A stretch of DNA of 64,000 nucleotides from Geoalkalibacter halelectricus (GCF_025263685.1 NZ_CP092109.1:3225001-3289000), one strand, 5' to 3'. Numbered from the stretch's first letter, positions 26,568 through 36,490 are shown. Made by a program: numbers and translations. The notes: generated from the sequence alone by a model not told the origin.

Positions 26568-26650
26568 TGCATTAAGGTGGACAGCCACGCACTGACGAAA
26601 GAGAGGTTCCAATGAGCAAAACGAAACGCAAGCGCTATTCTGCCGAGTTC
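26568..26650 (+). mobile_element. IS3-type insertion sequence scar (5' end of orfA)
   Basis: ATG 26612, with GAGAGG upstream, starts the peptide MSKTKRKRYSAEF. This is the standard beginning of IS3-family OrfA transposase-like proteins (a helix-turn-helix protein whose next residues are normally K-A-K-V). After 13 codons the similarity stops abruptly where group II intron sequence begins. The GGACAGTGCA...GGTGGACAG stretch before it may be the left end of the element. The rest of the IS is missing. Confidence 0.6.
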
Positions 26651-26759
26651 GTTCCCCGGCTCTCATAACCTCAACTTCTCGAACCGCCCGGTGCGGACCC
26701 GCATGCCGGGTGGTGTGGGAGGGGAGCGGTCAGAGAGCCTGACCGCCCCCTATCCCGAT
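26651..26759 (+). mobile_element. Group II intron 3' end (domains V and VI), remnant
   Basis: GAACCGCCCGGTGCG-GACC-CGCATGCCGGGTGGT (26681-26715) folds as a domain V hairpin: a 9-bp lower stem, a two-base bulge, a short upper stem and a four-base loop. It is followed by a second hairpin, GCGGTCAG / CTGACCGC (26726-26746), and the ending CCTATCCCGATT, as at the 3' end of bacterial group II introns of the GAACCGCC class. The maturase gene and 5' domains are absent. The intron fragment directly abuts the truncated IS3 orfA. Confidence 0.6.
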
Positions 26760-27472
26760 TGTCGAATTTCAAAACCACCAGGGTGGCCCGTGGAGTTGAC
26801 CATGCACCCTTTCCGACGTCAGCGCTAGGCCCCCGGCCTGTAGCGCCAAATCACCGCCCGGCATTCAAGCCCTTCGCCATATGACCAAAGACCAAGAAGA
26901 TAAAATCGGGACCAAAATGATATTAATTATAAATAATGTTAATCAGTTCTTATCTTTTGCTTGGTTCTCCTCTCGGTTTTACTCCTCAATATCCGGGCGA
27001 TATTGGATGCTTATGGGATCCATCCTGGATTCCAGCCCGCGGGGTCCGTAGGCGTGGTCGATAACCTCTAGCGAGTATGCATCGGTGTTTACGAATCCAA
27101 CTCTGGGCGGTCCGGCTCCATAACCAGGCTAAGGAGGGCGGACGGAAGGTGCTCTGGTGTTAATTAGGGGTTGATAATCGTTGTGCGCTCTTGGGTTAAT
27201 CGACGCGGAATTCATCAGTTGGGCGGCCCAATTTTTGGATAAGGCCAGTTGACGCCATGTTCCGGGTTGAAGTAAAAAGGAGTTTGCATGTCGCCTCGAT
27301 TCCTTCCTGCCCACCTGATCGTCTCGTTTGCGGAATCGTGGGGTTTCTTGCCTGTCGCTCTCATTTTTGCCGCTTGTCGACGGGGCGTGAACCTTGGCGT
27401 GCCTTGATTGTCTTTTTGCATGAATTTTTAAAGGGTCTTCTGCAAAGTACATCCAGAAAGGGAGAAAGTCGC
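26760..27472. other. Gene-free upstream region of the cytochrome gene
   Basis: About 700 bases without a convincing gene. It contains an AT-rich segment (26915-26990) with a loose dyad TGAT...ATCA (26919-26945). A possible promoter TTGATT (27404-27409), 17 bases, TTTAAA (27427-27432) lies 40 bases before the cytochrome ATG. The cytochrome frame stays open back to 27257, but that part lacks a signal peptide. I looked for a c-di-GMP riboswitch and found none. Confidence 0.5.
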
Positions 27473-30400
27473 ATGGGGAGTCATGAGAGGTATGGGAATT
27501 CGTGGTGCGTGAAATGGCTGCTTTGCGGCCTTTTCGCGTTGGCGCTGGCAGTGTTCGGTGCCTCCGGCGCTTGGGCCTGGAATGGAGGTGGTTCATCCAC
27601 ACCGATGATCAATTGCTCGGAGTGTCACGGTGCCGATGTGGCGCAGCGCCACCATGAAACGCCGTGGTTTTTCCAGGGCGAATGCTTTCGCTGCCACGAG
27701 GGCTTTTCCACCGAGGGCGACTGCTCGAGCTGCCACGGCTTCGGGCTGCAGAACGTGCACCATGAGGTGCCCGATGCCCTGGCCGGCAACTGCGTGGCCT
27801 GCCACAGCGGGGTCGGCGACCTCGGCGATTGCCTGAGCTGCCACCAGGGCAAAACCCAGAACCGCCACCATGAAATCGCCGCCGCCGGCGTGTCCTGCGT
27901 CTCCTGCCACAGTACCATGTCGGCCGATACCTCGTGCCAGAGCTGTCATGCCGGCTCGGTGCGCGAGCGCCATCACGATCTGGTCGATACGGCCGGCATG
28001 GCTTGCGCGTCCTGCCATGTGGATATCGTCGTCACCACCAGCTGCCAGAGCTGCCATCAGCCGGGTCAATCGCAAGACGCCCACCACGCCTACGGTGCGG
28101 CGCAGAATGTCGATTGCACCAGCTGTCACGCCATGCTGCAGCCCGAAACCGGCTGCGCAAGCTGCCACGGCGCCGAATCCAACCGCGATCAGCATCACCT
28201 GTTGGTCGACAGCCGCGGCCTCGATTGCGCGAGCTGCCACACGCAGATGACCTCGACCAGCGGCTGCGCGAGCTGCCACAGTTTTCCGACCTATGCGCAA
28301 AACCTGCACCATGACAGTGCGATTCTGTCCAGCTATGGGTTGGGCTGCTTCGATTGTCACGACTACGAGTTCACCCCCGTTCTCACCATGACCATGCCCA
28401 CCTCCGCGCAGTGCGTGCACTGCCATACCACGGTGGTGGGCAGCGGCTCCATCGTCGATGCGCATCACACCACCGACGCCTTCTTCGCCGACAACTGTAC
28501 CCTGTGCCATGTCGGGGCCGATCAGGGCATCCAGTCGTGCAACGACTGCCATGATTCGAGCAACGGCACCGTCGGCGATCGCCACCACGCCCTTGATCTT
28601 GCGCTGCAAGGTCAGTGCACGGTGTGTCACGTCGGGGCCGACTACACCTTCCTCGACTGCCAGAGCTGCCATACGGGTAGCGGGCAGCCGGCCATCAACG
28701 ATCTGCACCATATGACCATTCCCGCCCAGATGGGCGATTGCGTCTCGTGCCACGTGGGTGCCGAGGTCGAAGGCCTCGATTGTTCGAGCTGCCATTTCGA
28801 CTCGGGTTCGCCCCTGGCCGCCGAGCGCCATCATGCACTCCAGGCCTATCTCATGGGGCAGTGCCTGCACTGCCACACGGGTGCCGAACCGGTCAACATC
28901 AGTTGCGCGGCCTGCCACGGCAACCCCAACCATCACGGTCAGCCCGCGGCGATCATGGGAGACTGCATCTCCTGCCACAGCACCATCAAGACCTCCGGGG
29001 ACAGCTGCCAGGCCTGCCACACGGCGCCCATTCCCGAAATCCATCACGGCGATCCCCTCATGCAGGTGGGTGGTGATTGCAGCGTGTGCCATCAGGCGGC
29101 CAGCACGGTGATCTCCTGCGCCGACTGCCACATGTCCGACCCCCATCATACGACCATGCAGTCCCAGATGGGTGATTGCGCCCACTGCCATCAGGTGCCG
29201 GCGCATGCCATGGATCGCCCTCATCAGGCCGCCTGCCTCGAGTGCCATGGCGCCTACATGCACGACAAGGGCGGACCGATCCAGAACTTCGGCGCCTGCG
29301 CGGCCTGCCACGACACCAAGCCCTACCACGCGGCCCCGCGTACCATTCCTGGTTACACCGGCTATGGGGCGGGCAAATACAAGTTCAACATGTTCTGGTC
29401 CATGTACGCCATCAAGGAAGGTCCGGGCGAGAAAATCCGCCCCAACGGCGAGGACATGAAGGATAAGGGCGGTTTCAAGATCGCCGCGCAAACCATTCCT
29501 TTCAATGTCGCCACCATCGAGCATGGGGGGCGGGCCTATCTCGTGCCCCATTTCGACGATGCCCAGAACCTGGGTGATCTGTCGAAGTGCACGACTTGCC
29601 ACGGCAACCGTGGCGATAAGGTCAAGTGCTCCAACAGCAAATGGCGCGACCATCGGAGTCGCAACCGCGTCGATTTGGCCACCTATCGCCTGGCCGAAGC
29701 CGTCTACCTCGGTTCGCTGTGCGATTCGGACGGTGGCGCTATCGCACCTGTCCCCGACGGTCCGAACCTGGCCCTCAACAAGCCGGCCAAGGCTTCGCAT
29801 CAGCAAAGCGGCTATCAGGCCTCCCTGGCCGTGGACGGCAATCCCGACACCCGTTGGTGGGCAACCCGCACCAGCGACGTGACCTGGGAGGTCGACCTGG
29901 GTGCCAGCTACCCCCTCACCACCTTTGCTATCGACTGGTTCAGCAATCTCTACGCCACGGAGTACCGGATTCATCTGTCCAACAATGGCAGCAGTTGGGA
30001 CCGGGTGCTGGAGGTCAAGGATAGCAACGGCGGCTACGAGGTGCGCTCGATTCCCACCCGCACTGCCCGCTACGTGCGCATTGAATTGCGCAACAACAGG
30101 TCTCGGGATGGTTTCTCCATCAGTGAGTTCGAGGTTTATGGCGAAAGCGCAACTCTGGACCCTGGCCCCACGCCGATCAGCCCGAATCTGGCCCTCAATC
30201 GCACGGTCAGCGCTTCGCACCAGGAAAGCGGCTATCGCGCTCCCCTGGCGGTGGACGGTAGGCTCGATACCCGCTGGTGGGCCAAGCGCGAAAGCGGCGT
30301 GACCTTCCAGGTGGATTTGGGCACCACCCATCCCGTCAACCTGATTGTCATCGACTGGCACCATCTCCATGCCCGGGAGTACCGTATCAATGTTTCCACC

Positions 30401-30565
30401 GATGGGCGCAACTGGACCCGCATCATGGAAGTCAAGGATGCTCCCGGAGGGAGGGAGGCGCACATGATTCCCACCCGCAACGCCCGTTATGTGCAACTTG
30501 AATTGCGCCGGTCTCAATTCAAGGATGGATTTTCCATCAACGAGTTTGAAATTTACGCACAGTAG
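27473..30565 (+). CDS. Secreted 31-heme cytochrome c with two F5/8C domains
   Basis: 1030 residues. ATG 27473 follows AAGGGAG and begins a signal peptide (hydrophobic 15-33, cleavage after AWA35). I count 31 CxxCH heme sites between residues 48 and about 708, spaced as near-repeats. Many are followed by an HH pair (QRHHE, NRHHE, DAHHA), which could supply the second axial ligands, as in the stacked hemes of OmcS/OmcE nanowires. Two F5/8 type C (discoidin-like) domains follow, about 763-895 and 903-1030, each with the pattern NLALN...SGY...LAVDG..DTRWWA...VDLG and ending FSI.EFE(V/I)Y. These usually bind sugars or cell surfaces. No membrane anchor is seen. Likely role: outer-surface or extracellular electron transfer, tethered to exopolysaccharide or mineral. 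It stands alone, closed by a strong terminator. Confidence 0.95.
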   Translation: MGSHERYGNSWCVKWLLCGLFALALAVFGASGAWAWNGGGSSTPMINCSECHGADVAQRHHETPWFFQGECFRCHEGFSTEGDCSSCHGFGLQNVHHEVPDALAGNCVACHSGVGDLGDCLSCHQGKTQNRHHEIAAAGVSCVSCHSTMSADTSCQSCHAGSVRERHHDLVDTAGMACASCHVDIVVTTSCQSCHQPGQSQDAHHAYGAAQNVDCTSCHAMLQPETGCASCHGAESNRDQHHLLVDSRGLDCASCHTQMTSTSGCASCHSFPTYAQNLHHDSAILSSYGLGCFDCHDYEFTPVLTMTMPTSAQCVHCHTTVVGSGSIVDAHHTTDAFFADNCTLCHVGADQGIQSCNDCHDSSNGTVGDRHHALDLALQGQCTVCHVGADYTFLDCQSCHTGSGQPAINDLHHMTIPAQMGDCVSCHVGAEVEGLDCSSCHFDSGSPLAAERHHALQAYLMGQCLHCHTGAEPVNISCAACHGNPNHHGQPAAIMGDCISCHSTIKTSGDSCQACHTAPIPEIHHGDPLMQVGGDCSVCHQAASTVISCADCHMSDPHHTTMQSQMGDCAHCHQVPAHAMDRPHQAACLECHGAYMHDKGGPIQNFGACAACHDTKPYHAAPRTIPGYTGYGAGKYKFNMFWSMYAIKEGPGEKIRPNGEDMKDKGGFKIAAQTIPFNVATIEHGGRAYLVPHFDDAQNLGDLSKCTTCHGNRGDKVKCSNSKWRDHRSRNRVDLATYRLAEAVYLGSLCDSDGGAIAPVPDGPNLALNKPAKASHQQSGYQASLAVDGNPDTRWWATRTSDVTWEVDLGASYPLTTFAIDWFSNLYATEYRIHLSNNGSSWDRVLEVKDSNGGYEVRSIPTRTARYVRIELRNNRSRDGFSISEFEVYGESATLDPGPTPISPNLALNRTVSASHQESGYRAPLAVDGRLDTRWWAKRESGVTFQVDLGTTHPVNLIVIDWHHLHAREYRINVSTDGRNWTRIMEVKDAPGGREAHMIPTRNARYVQLELRRSQFKDGFSINEFEIYAQ

Positions 30566-30585
30566 CTGTTTTGGTTTCTCATCAG

Positions 30586-30622
30586 AAAAAAGCGGGGGCC
30601 TTTTTAAGGCTCCCGCTTTTTT
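30586..30622 (+). terminator. Intrinsic terminator of the cytochrome gene
   Basis: AAAAAAGCGGG-G-GCC / GGC-T-CCCGCTTTTTT with the loop TTTTTAA: a stem of about 14 bp including one G-U pair, and a T-run, 21 bases after the stop. Confidence 0.88.
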
Positions 30623-30717
30623 CTGTCCAGATGGTATCTTTTTACCTAGTGTGGGGTCACGAGCCCATGCTTAACGGTGGCTCCAGATGGGCAATATTCG
30701 CGTAAGCAAGGAATTTC

Positions 30718-32949
30718 ATGGTCGCGCAGGAATTTTTCATCACCGCCCCCCATGGCACCGAAGACCTTTTGCTGGATGAAATCGCCGCCCTCGGCGCGAC
30801 GCGCCTCGGCTCGATCCGCTCGGGCGCCTCATTCCATGGGCCTTTGGAAACCGCCTACCGCATCTGTCTCTGGTCGCGGGTTGCCAGCCGGGTGTTTTTG
30901 CCCCTGACACGCTTTGAGGCGCAGGATGCCGATCAACTCTACGAGGGGGTTCGCGGCTTTGCCTGGGAAGACCACCTCGGGGCGAGCCACACTCTGGCTG
31001 TGGATGCATCCTTGCGGCGCTCATGGATTTCGCATTCGCGCTTTGCCGCGCTCAGGATCAAGGATGCCATCGTCGACCGGTTTCGGGATCGCTCCGGGCA
31101 GCGCCCCTCGGTGCGGGTCGACCAGCCGGATCTGCGCATCCACGCCCTCATCGACGGTCAGTCCGTGACCCTGTGCCTGGATCTTTCCGGCGAGGGCCTC
31201 TACCGTCGTGGCTACCGCGCCCAGGGCGGTCAGGCTCCTCTCAAGGAAAATCTCGCCGCGGCTATTCTGCTGCGCGCTGGTTGGCCGGAAATGGCTCGCG
31301 CCGGCCAGGCGCTGCTCGACCCCCTGTGTGGATCGGCAACCTTGCTGATCGAGGGGGCGCTGATGGCCGGCGATGTGGCCCCGGGCCTTTTGCGTCCCCA
31401 TTTCGGTTTCCTGCGTTGGGCGGGGCATGACGAGAGGGCCTGGCGGCAGTTGATCGAAGAGGCCGGGCAGCGAAAAGCCCAAAGCCAAGGCGGGCTGCCG
31501 CCGATTCTGGGATGTGACAGCGACCGCGTTGCTGTGGCCGCCGCTCGGGCCAACGTTGCCGGGGCCGGCCTGTCCGGGTCCATCGTTGTCGACCAGGCCG
31601 ACTTTGCCTCCTGGCTGCCGCGGGTCCGTTCCGCAGTTGGCGATCAGGGCTTGATTGTCACCAATCCGCCTTACGGCGAGCGTCTCGGGGACGTCACCCG
31701 GCTTGCCGCCGTCTATGCCGCCCTGGGGAATAGCTGCCGGTGCCATTTCGGCGGTTGGCGCCTCTCGGTGCTGACGGGAAATCCGGATCTGGCCGGCCAC
31801 CTTGGGCTGCGCGCCAAACGCAGCCATTCCCTGCGCAACGGACCCATTCGCGCCAAACTGCTGCACTATGATTTGCGTCCCAGTACGGATGATGGCGCTC
31901 AACCAGACGCTCCGGCAGGCTCTCGCCCGGTCGGTGACTTGAAACCCCTGGATGGCGCGGCGGAGATGTTTGCCAATCGCCTGCGCAAGAATTTCAAGGC
32001 GGTTTGCCGCTGGGCCGAGCGTGAAGGGGTGAGTTGCTATCGCGTCTACGATGCCGATCTGCCGGAGTATGCCGTGGCCATTGATTATTATCAGGGCCGG
32101 GTGCATGTGCAGGAGTATCAGGCGCCACCCAGTGTTGATGCCACCAAGGCTCACCGCCGCTTGCTCGATGTTTTGCGGGTGGTGCCGGAGGTGCTTGGGG
32201 TGGCCGCCGATCAGGTGTATCTGAAGCAGCGGCGCCGGCAGCGCGGTGCCGAGCAGTACGGCCGCACGGCTCGCAGCGGAGAGTTTTTCCAGGTCGAGGA
32301 GGGGCCCTGCCGTTTTTGGGTCAACCTCAGCGATTATCTGGATACGGGACTTTTTCTCGACCACCGCCCCATCCGTCGCAAAATCATGGAAATGGTCCCC
32401 GGGGTGCGGTTCCTCAATCTGTTTGGCTACACCGGCGCGGCGACGGTTTTCGCCGCGCGTGGCGGCGCCGCCGGCACGGTCACCGTCGATGCCTCTCGCA
32501 CCTATCTTGACTGGGCGCGCAGGAATCTGCAGCTCAATGGTTTCACGGAGGGCCCACACCGCCTGGAGCGCTGCGATGTGCTTGAGTGGCTGGACAAGAC
32601 CAAGGAATTCTTTGAGCTCATCTTCCTTGATCCGCCGACCTTTTCAAATTCAAAGGACCGCTCCGGGACGTTTGATGTCCAGCGCGATCATGTTCATTTA
32701 ATCCGGCAGGCCGTGCGCTGCCTGCGGCCGGGCGGGCTGTTGATTTTCTCCACCAACCACCGGAAGTTCCGGCTTGACGAGGATGCCCTGGGAGACCTTG
32801 AGATCGCCGACATCAGCGCAGCGACCATCCCCTGGGATTTTCGCCGCAGCCCAACGATTCACAAGTGTTGGTTGCTGGGTGCCTCCGGCGCTTTGGATGA
32901 TGCTTGTGGTGGGCAGGAAAGGCGATCAAAAAAGCCGCAAAGATCTTGA
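30718..32949 (+). CDS. rlmL: Bifunctional 23S rRNA methyltransferase RlmKL
   Basis: 743 residues, the full fused length. The N-terminal half (RlmL) has a THUMP-like domain (about 50-160) and a methyltransferase with DPLCGSATLLIEGAL and the catalytic TNPPYGERLG, making m2G2445. The C-terminal half (RlmK, from about 400) has SDYLDTGLFLDHRPIR, FLNLFGYTGAATVFAARGGA and LDPPTFSNSK, making m7G2069. Numbering follows E. coli. Both use S-adenosylmethionine in the cytoplasm during 50S assembly. ATG 30718 follows AAGGAATTTC. It is a stand-alone gene; a possible tRNA promoter overlaps its last codons. Confidence 0.93.
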   Translation: MVAQEFFITAPHGTEDLLLDEIAALGATRLGSIRSGASFHGPLETAYRICLWSRVASRVFLPLTRFEAQDADQLYEGVRGFAWEDHLGASHTLAVDASLRRSWISHSRFAALRIKDAIVDRFRDRSGQRPSVRVDQPDLRIHALIDGQSVTLCLDLSGEGLYRRGYRAQGGQAPLKENLAAAILLRAGWPEMARAGQALLDPLCGSATLLIEGALMAGDVAPGLLRPHFGFLRWAGHDERAWRQLIEEAGQRKAQSQGGLPPILGCDSDRVAVAAARANVAGAGLSGSIVVDQADFASWLPRVRSAVGDQGLIVTNPPYGERLGDVTRLAAVYAALGNSCRCHFGGWRLSVLTGNPDLAGHLGLRAKRSHSLRNGPIRAKLLHYDLRPSTDDGAQPDAPAGSRPVGDLKPLDGAAEMFANRLRKNFKAVCRWAEREGVSCYRVYDADLPEYAVAIDYYQGRVHVQEYQAPPSVDATKAHRRLLDVLRVVPEVLGVAADQVYLKQRRRQRGAEQYGRTARSGEFFQVEEGPCRFWVNLSDYLDTGLFLDHRPIRRKIMEMVPGVRFLNLFGYTGAATVFAARGGAAGTVTVDASRTYLDWARRNLQLNGFTEGPHRLERCDVLEWLDKTKEFFELIFLDPPTFSNSKDRSGTFDVQRDHVHLIRQAVRCLRPGGLLIFSTNHRKFRLDEDALGDLEIADISAATIPWDFRRSPTIHKCWLLGASGALDDACGGQERRSKKPQRS

Positions 32950-32974
32950 CAAGGATCGGGAAATGAAGTAAATG
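32946..32974 (+). promoter_or_regulatory. Upstream promoter candidate for the tRNA-tuf operon
   Basis: TTGACA (32946-32951), a 17-base spacer and TAAATG (32969-32974). It overlaps the end of rlmKL. A perfect -35 with a weak -10; it may be a second promoter for the tRNA cluster. Confidence 0.45.
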
Positions 32975-33028
32975 TCCACACTCATGCCGCAAGGGGCGGT
33001 TGGTCGCCGGCGCAAGGAAATTTATTTC

Positions 33029-33057
33029 TTGCAATATGCATCTCGCTGGTGTATATA
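33029..33057 (+). promoter_or_regulatory. Main promoter of the tRNA-Thr/Tyr/Gly/Thr-tuf operon
   Basis: TTGCAA (33029-33034), a 17-base spacer and TATATA (33052-33057), followed by the GC-rich start region ACCCTGCCC. The first tRNA begins 12 bases after the -10. A GC-rich discriminator is the mark of stable-RNA promoters that respond to ppGpp. Confidence 0.7.
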
Positions 33058-33068
33058 ACCCTGCCCGT

Positions 33069-33144
33069 GCTGGCGTAGCTCAACTGGTAGAGCAGCTGAC
33101 TTGTAATCAGCAGGTTGCGGGTTCGATTCCTGTCGCCAGCTCCA
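33069..33144 (+). tRNA. tRNA-Thr (anticodon TGT)
   Basis: 76 bases with CCA encoded. Acceptor GCTGGCG / CGCCAGC, anticodon stem GCTGA / TCAGC with loop CTTGTAA (approximate), T-arm GGTTCGATTCC. Reads ACA and related codons. First gene of the cluster. Confidence 0.95.
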
Positions 33145-33196
33145 TAGAGCGATCGGGTGAAAGCCCAGACAATTAAATAAAGGCGCGACTTCTTCT

Positions 33197-33281
<85 letters not shown>

Positions 33282-33402
33282 CTATTTGCATTCCGGACGA
33301 AGCTCGATTGCCGTTTCTCAGGAGATCCCGTGGGGTCATTTGGACTGGGGCGGTGGTCGCGGTGGACGCCAAAAGGCTTCAGGTCGTATTTGACAAGTTT
33401 GG

Positions 33403-33479
33403 GCGGGAGTAGCTCAGTTGGCTAGAGCATCAGCCTTCCAAGCTGAGGGTCGCGGGTTCGAGTCCCGTTTCCCGCTCCA
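33403..33479 (+). tRNA. tRNA-Gly (anticodon TCC)
   Basis: 77 bases. Acceptor GCGGGAG / TTCCCGC (one G-U), anticodon loop CTTCCAA, T-arm GGTTCGAGTCC, CCA encoded. About 120 gene-free bases separate it from tRNA-Tyr. Confidence 0.95.
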
Positions 33480-33512
33480 AATTTACCAAGATCTCCATCA
33501 GGCGTGAGATGG

Positions 33513-33588
<76 letters not shown>

Positions 33589-33718
33589 CTTTTGGGGGTG
33601 CTTGGCCATTTTTGTTTTCTCCTTATCGGGTCGTTGGCTGTCCCTTGAGACCGGACGTTGGTGCCGGCGCTGAGCAATTCTTCAAGAACGTGCGAAAATG
33701 TAACCGGAGGTTTCCATC

Positions 33719-34909
<1,191 letters not shown>

Positions 34910-34969
34910 GGTTCAACCTAGCAGGTGGCCCTCCCTGGCCGTGCCGGGAGGGCTGTCGAGGAAAGTGAT

Positions 34970-35119
34970 ATGCGGGATATCGTCACATTGGCTTGCACCG
35001 AGTGTAAGCGGCGCAATTACACCACTACGAAAAACAAAAAAAACACCCCCGACAAGCTGGAGTTTAAAAAATACTGCCGGTTTGATCGGAAGCATACGGT
35101 GCATCGCGAAACCAAGTAG
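34970..35119 (+). CDS. rpmG: Ribosomal protein L33
   Basis: 49 residues, 60 bases after tuf. It has the first zinc-binding pair CTEC, but the second motif reads YCRFDRKHT where related proteins have C-x2-C. The fourth cysteine is Asp, so only three Cys remain and zinc binding is doubtful. ATG 34970 follows GAGGAAAG. L33 sits near the E site of the 50S subunit. A hairpin (CCCTCCC...GGGAGGG, 34928-34952) lies between tuf and this gene, and a strong terminator follows. Confidence 0.95.
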   Translation: MRDIVTLACTECKRRNYTTTKNKKNTPDKLEFKKYCRFDRKHTVHRETK

Positions 35120-35136
35120 CTGACTTACGTTTACAA

Positions 35137-35166
35137 CAAAAAGCCACAGGTCGCTGTGGCTTTTTG
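35137..35166 (+). terminator. Strong terminator-like hairpin between rpmG and tRNA-Trp
   Basis: A perfect 13-bp stem CAAAAAGCCACAG / CTGTGGCTTTTTG with the four-base loop GTCG, ending in five T. Only five bases separate it from the tRNA-Trp 5' end, so no promoter fits between them. Confidence 0.82.
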
Positions 35167-35171
35167 TGTGC

Positions 35172-35248
35172 AGGCCAGTAGCTCTAACGGCTAGAGCACC
35201 GGTCTCCAAAACCGGGTGTTGGGGGTTCGAATCCCTCCTGGCCTGCCA
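35172..35248 (+). tRNA. tRNA-Trp (anticodon CCA)
   Basis: 77 bases. Acceptor AGGCCAG / CTGGCCT, anticodon stem CCGGT / ACCGG with loop CTCCAAA, T-arm GGTTCGAATCC, CCA encoded. It begins 5 bases past the preceding hairpin and is followed by secE, as in many bacteria. Confidence 0.95.
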
Positions 35249-35284
35249 AGTTTTGCGCGCCATCCTCCGTGAGGTTAGATCATA

Positions 35285-35470
35285 GTGCTGAATAAAACGA
35301 CCGAATTTCTCAATCATGTCAAGGCTGAACTGAAAAAGGTGACCTGGCCGACGCGCAAGGAAACCTACGCCTCGACCACGGTTGTCATCGTCTTGGTGTT
35401 GTTTATCACCGTCTTTCTTGGGGCCGTCGACTGGGTTCTGGCGAACGTCGTCAAGATGTTTCTCAGGTAG
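35285..35470 (+). CDS. secE: Preprotein translocase subunit SecE
   Basis: 61 residues, the short single-helix form. An amphipathic stretch with the signature VKAELKKVTWPTRKET precedes one membrane helix (about 31-55). SecE clamps SecY in the inner membrane. GTG 35285 start with GAGG upstream. nusG follows after 17 bases, the usual pair. Confidence 0.95.
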   Translation: MLNKTTEFLNHVKAELKKVTWPTRKETYASTTVVIVLVLFITVFLGAVDWVLANVVKMFLR

Positions 35471-35487
35471 AGGGTCGGGGGGCCAAT

Positions 35488-36021
35488 ATGGGAAAGAAGT
35501 GGTACGGAGTTCATACCTATTCCGGGTATGAGAACAAGGTCAAGGCCAATCTTGAAGAGCGGATTCGCTCTCTTGGCGCCGAGGAGATGTTCGGGGAGGT
35601 GCTGATTCCTTCCGAAACGGTGGTCGAGTTGCGCAAGGGGGAGCGCAAGACTTCCCAGCGCAAATTTTTTCCCGGATACATCCTCGTTCTGATGGAGCTC
35701 AACAACGAAACCTGGCACATCGTCAAGGATACTCCTAAGGTGACCGGTTTTGTCGGTGGGGGGACCAACCCGCCGGCCATACCTGACGAAGAGGTGGCCA
35801 AGATCACCACGCGCATGGAGGAAGGTGTCGAGCGACCCAAGCCCAAGGTGGCTTTCGAGGTTGGGGAGACGGTCCGCGTCGTCGATGGCCCGTTTCTGAA
35901 TTTCACCGGTGTGGTGGAAGACGTCAAGCCCGACAAGGGCAAGCTCAAGGTCATGGTTAGTATCTTTGGTCGCACGACGCCCGTTGAGCTCGAATTCATC
36001 CAAGTGGAAAAGACTAGCTGA
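35488..36021 (+). CDS. nusG: Transcription termination/antitermination factor NusG
   Basis: 177 residues. The NGN domain (1-110, WYGVHTYSGYENKVKANLEERI and RKFFPGYILV) contacts the RNA polymerase clamp. The C-terminal KOW domain (VRVVDGPFLNFTGVVEDV) binds Rho or S10. ATG 35488; standard length. It lies between secE and rplK. Confidence 0.97.
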   Translation: MGKKWYGVHTYSGYENKVKANLEERIRSLGAEEMFGEVLIPSETVVELRKGERKTSQRKFFPGYILVLMELNNETWHIVKDTPKVTGFVGGGTNPPAIPDEEVAKITTRMEEGVERPKPKVAFEVGETVRVVDGPFLNFTGVVEDVKPDKGKLKVMVSIFGRTTPVELEFIQVEKTS

Positions 36022-36067
36022 TTTCCTGCTGGTTGCTTTATTTACAGGGGTTTAAGGAGAAACATCC

Positions 36068-36490
36068 ATGGCCAAGAAGATTACCGGTCAAATCAAGCTG
36101 CAGATTCCCGCCGGCAAGGCGAATCCCTCGCCGCCCGTCGGTCCGGCCCTGGGTCAGCACGGGGTCAACATCATGGAGTTCTGCAAGGCGTTCAATGCCA
36201 GGACTCAGGATCAGGACGGCATGATCACTCCGGTGGTGATCACGGTTTATGCCGACCGTTCCTTTACTTTCGTCACCAAGACTCCGCCCGCCGCCGTGCT
36301 GCTCATGAAGGCCGCCAAGGTGCCCAAGGGTTCGGGCGTGCCCAATAAGAACAAGGTGGGCAAGGTGACGCGGGATCAGGTCGTTGAGATCGCTAAGATC
36401 AAAATGCCCGACCTTAACTGTTTTGATCTCGATGCGGCCGTGCGTACCGTGGAAGGAACCGCGCGTAGCATGGGTATCGAGGTCGCTTGA
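36068..36490 (+). CDS. rplK: Ribosomal protein L11
   Basis: 140 residues. N-terminal domain with the conserved [24 protein letters not shown]-terminal rRNA-binding domain with [13 protein letters not shown]. It forms the GTPase-associated centre with L10/L12 and is needed for RelA activation. AAGGAG before ATG 36068. First gene of the L11-L1 pair. Confidence 0.97.
   Translation: MAKKITGQIKLQIPAGKANPSPPVGPALGQHGVNIMEFCKAFNARTQDQDGMITPVVITVYADRSFTFVTKTPPAAVLLMKAAKVPKGSGVPNKNKVGKVTRDQVVEIAKIKMPDLNCFDLDAAVRTVEGTARSMGIEVA

Noticed and set aside
26760-27472. c-di-GMP (GEMM) riboswitch before the multiheme cytochrome, as is common in Geobacter
   Set aside because: I could not find the paired GGxxAxxGCAAAGCC-like core or the tetraloop-receptor arrangement in this stretch.
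27614-29600. CRISPR-like regular repeats
   Set aside because: The periodicity comes from CxxCH and HH codons inside one reading frame; there are no identical repeats with unique spacers.
27593-30517. 974-residue open frame on the minus strand opposite the cytochrome gene
   Set aside because: It is a mirror of GC-rich, strongly patterned cytochrome codons (repeated His/Cys codons read backwards). It has no domain, no ribosome site and Ala/Gly/His-rich low-complexity composition.
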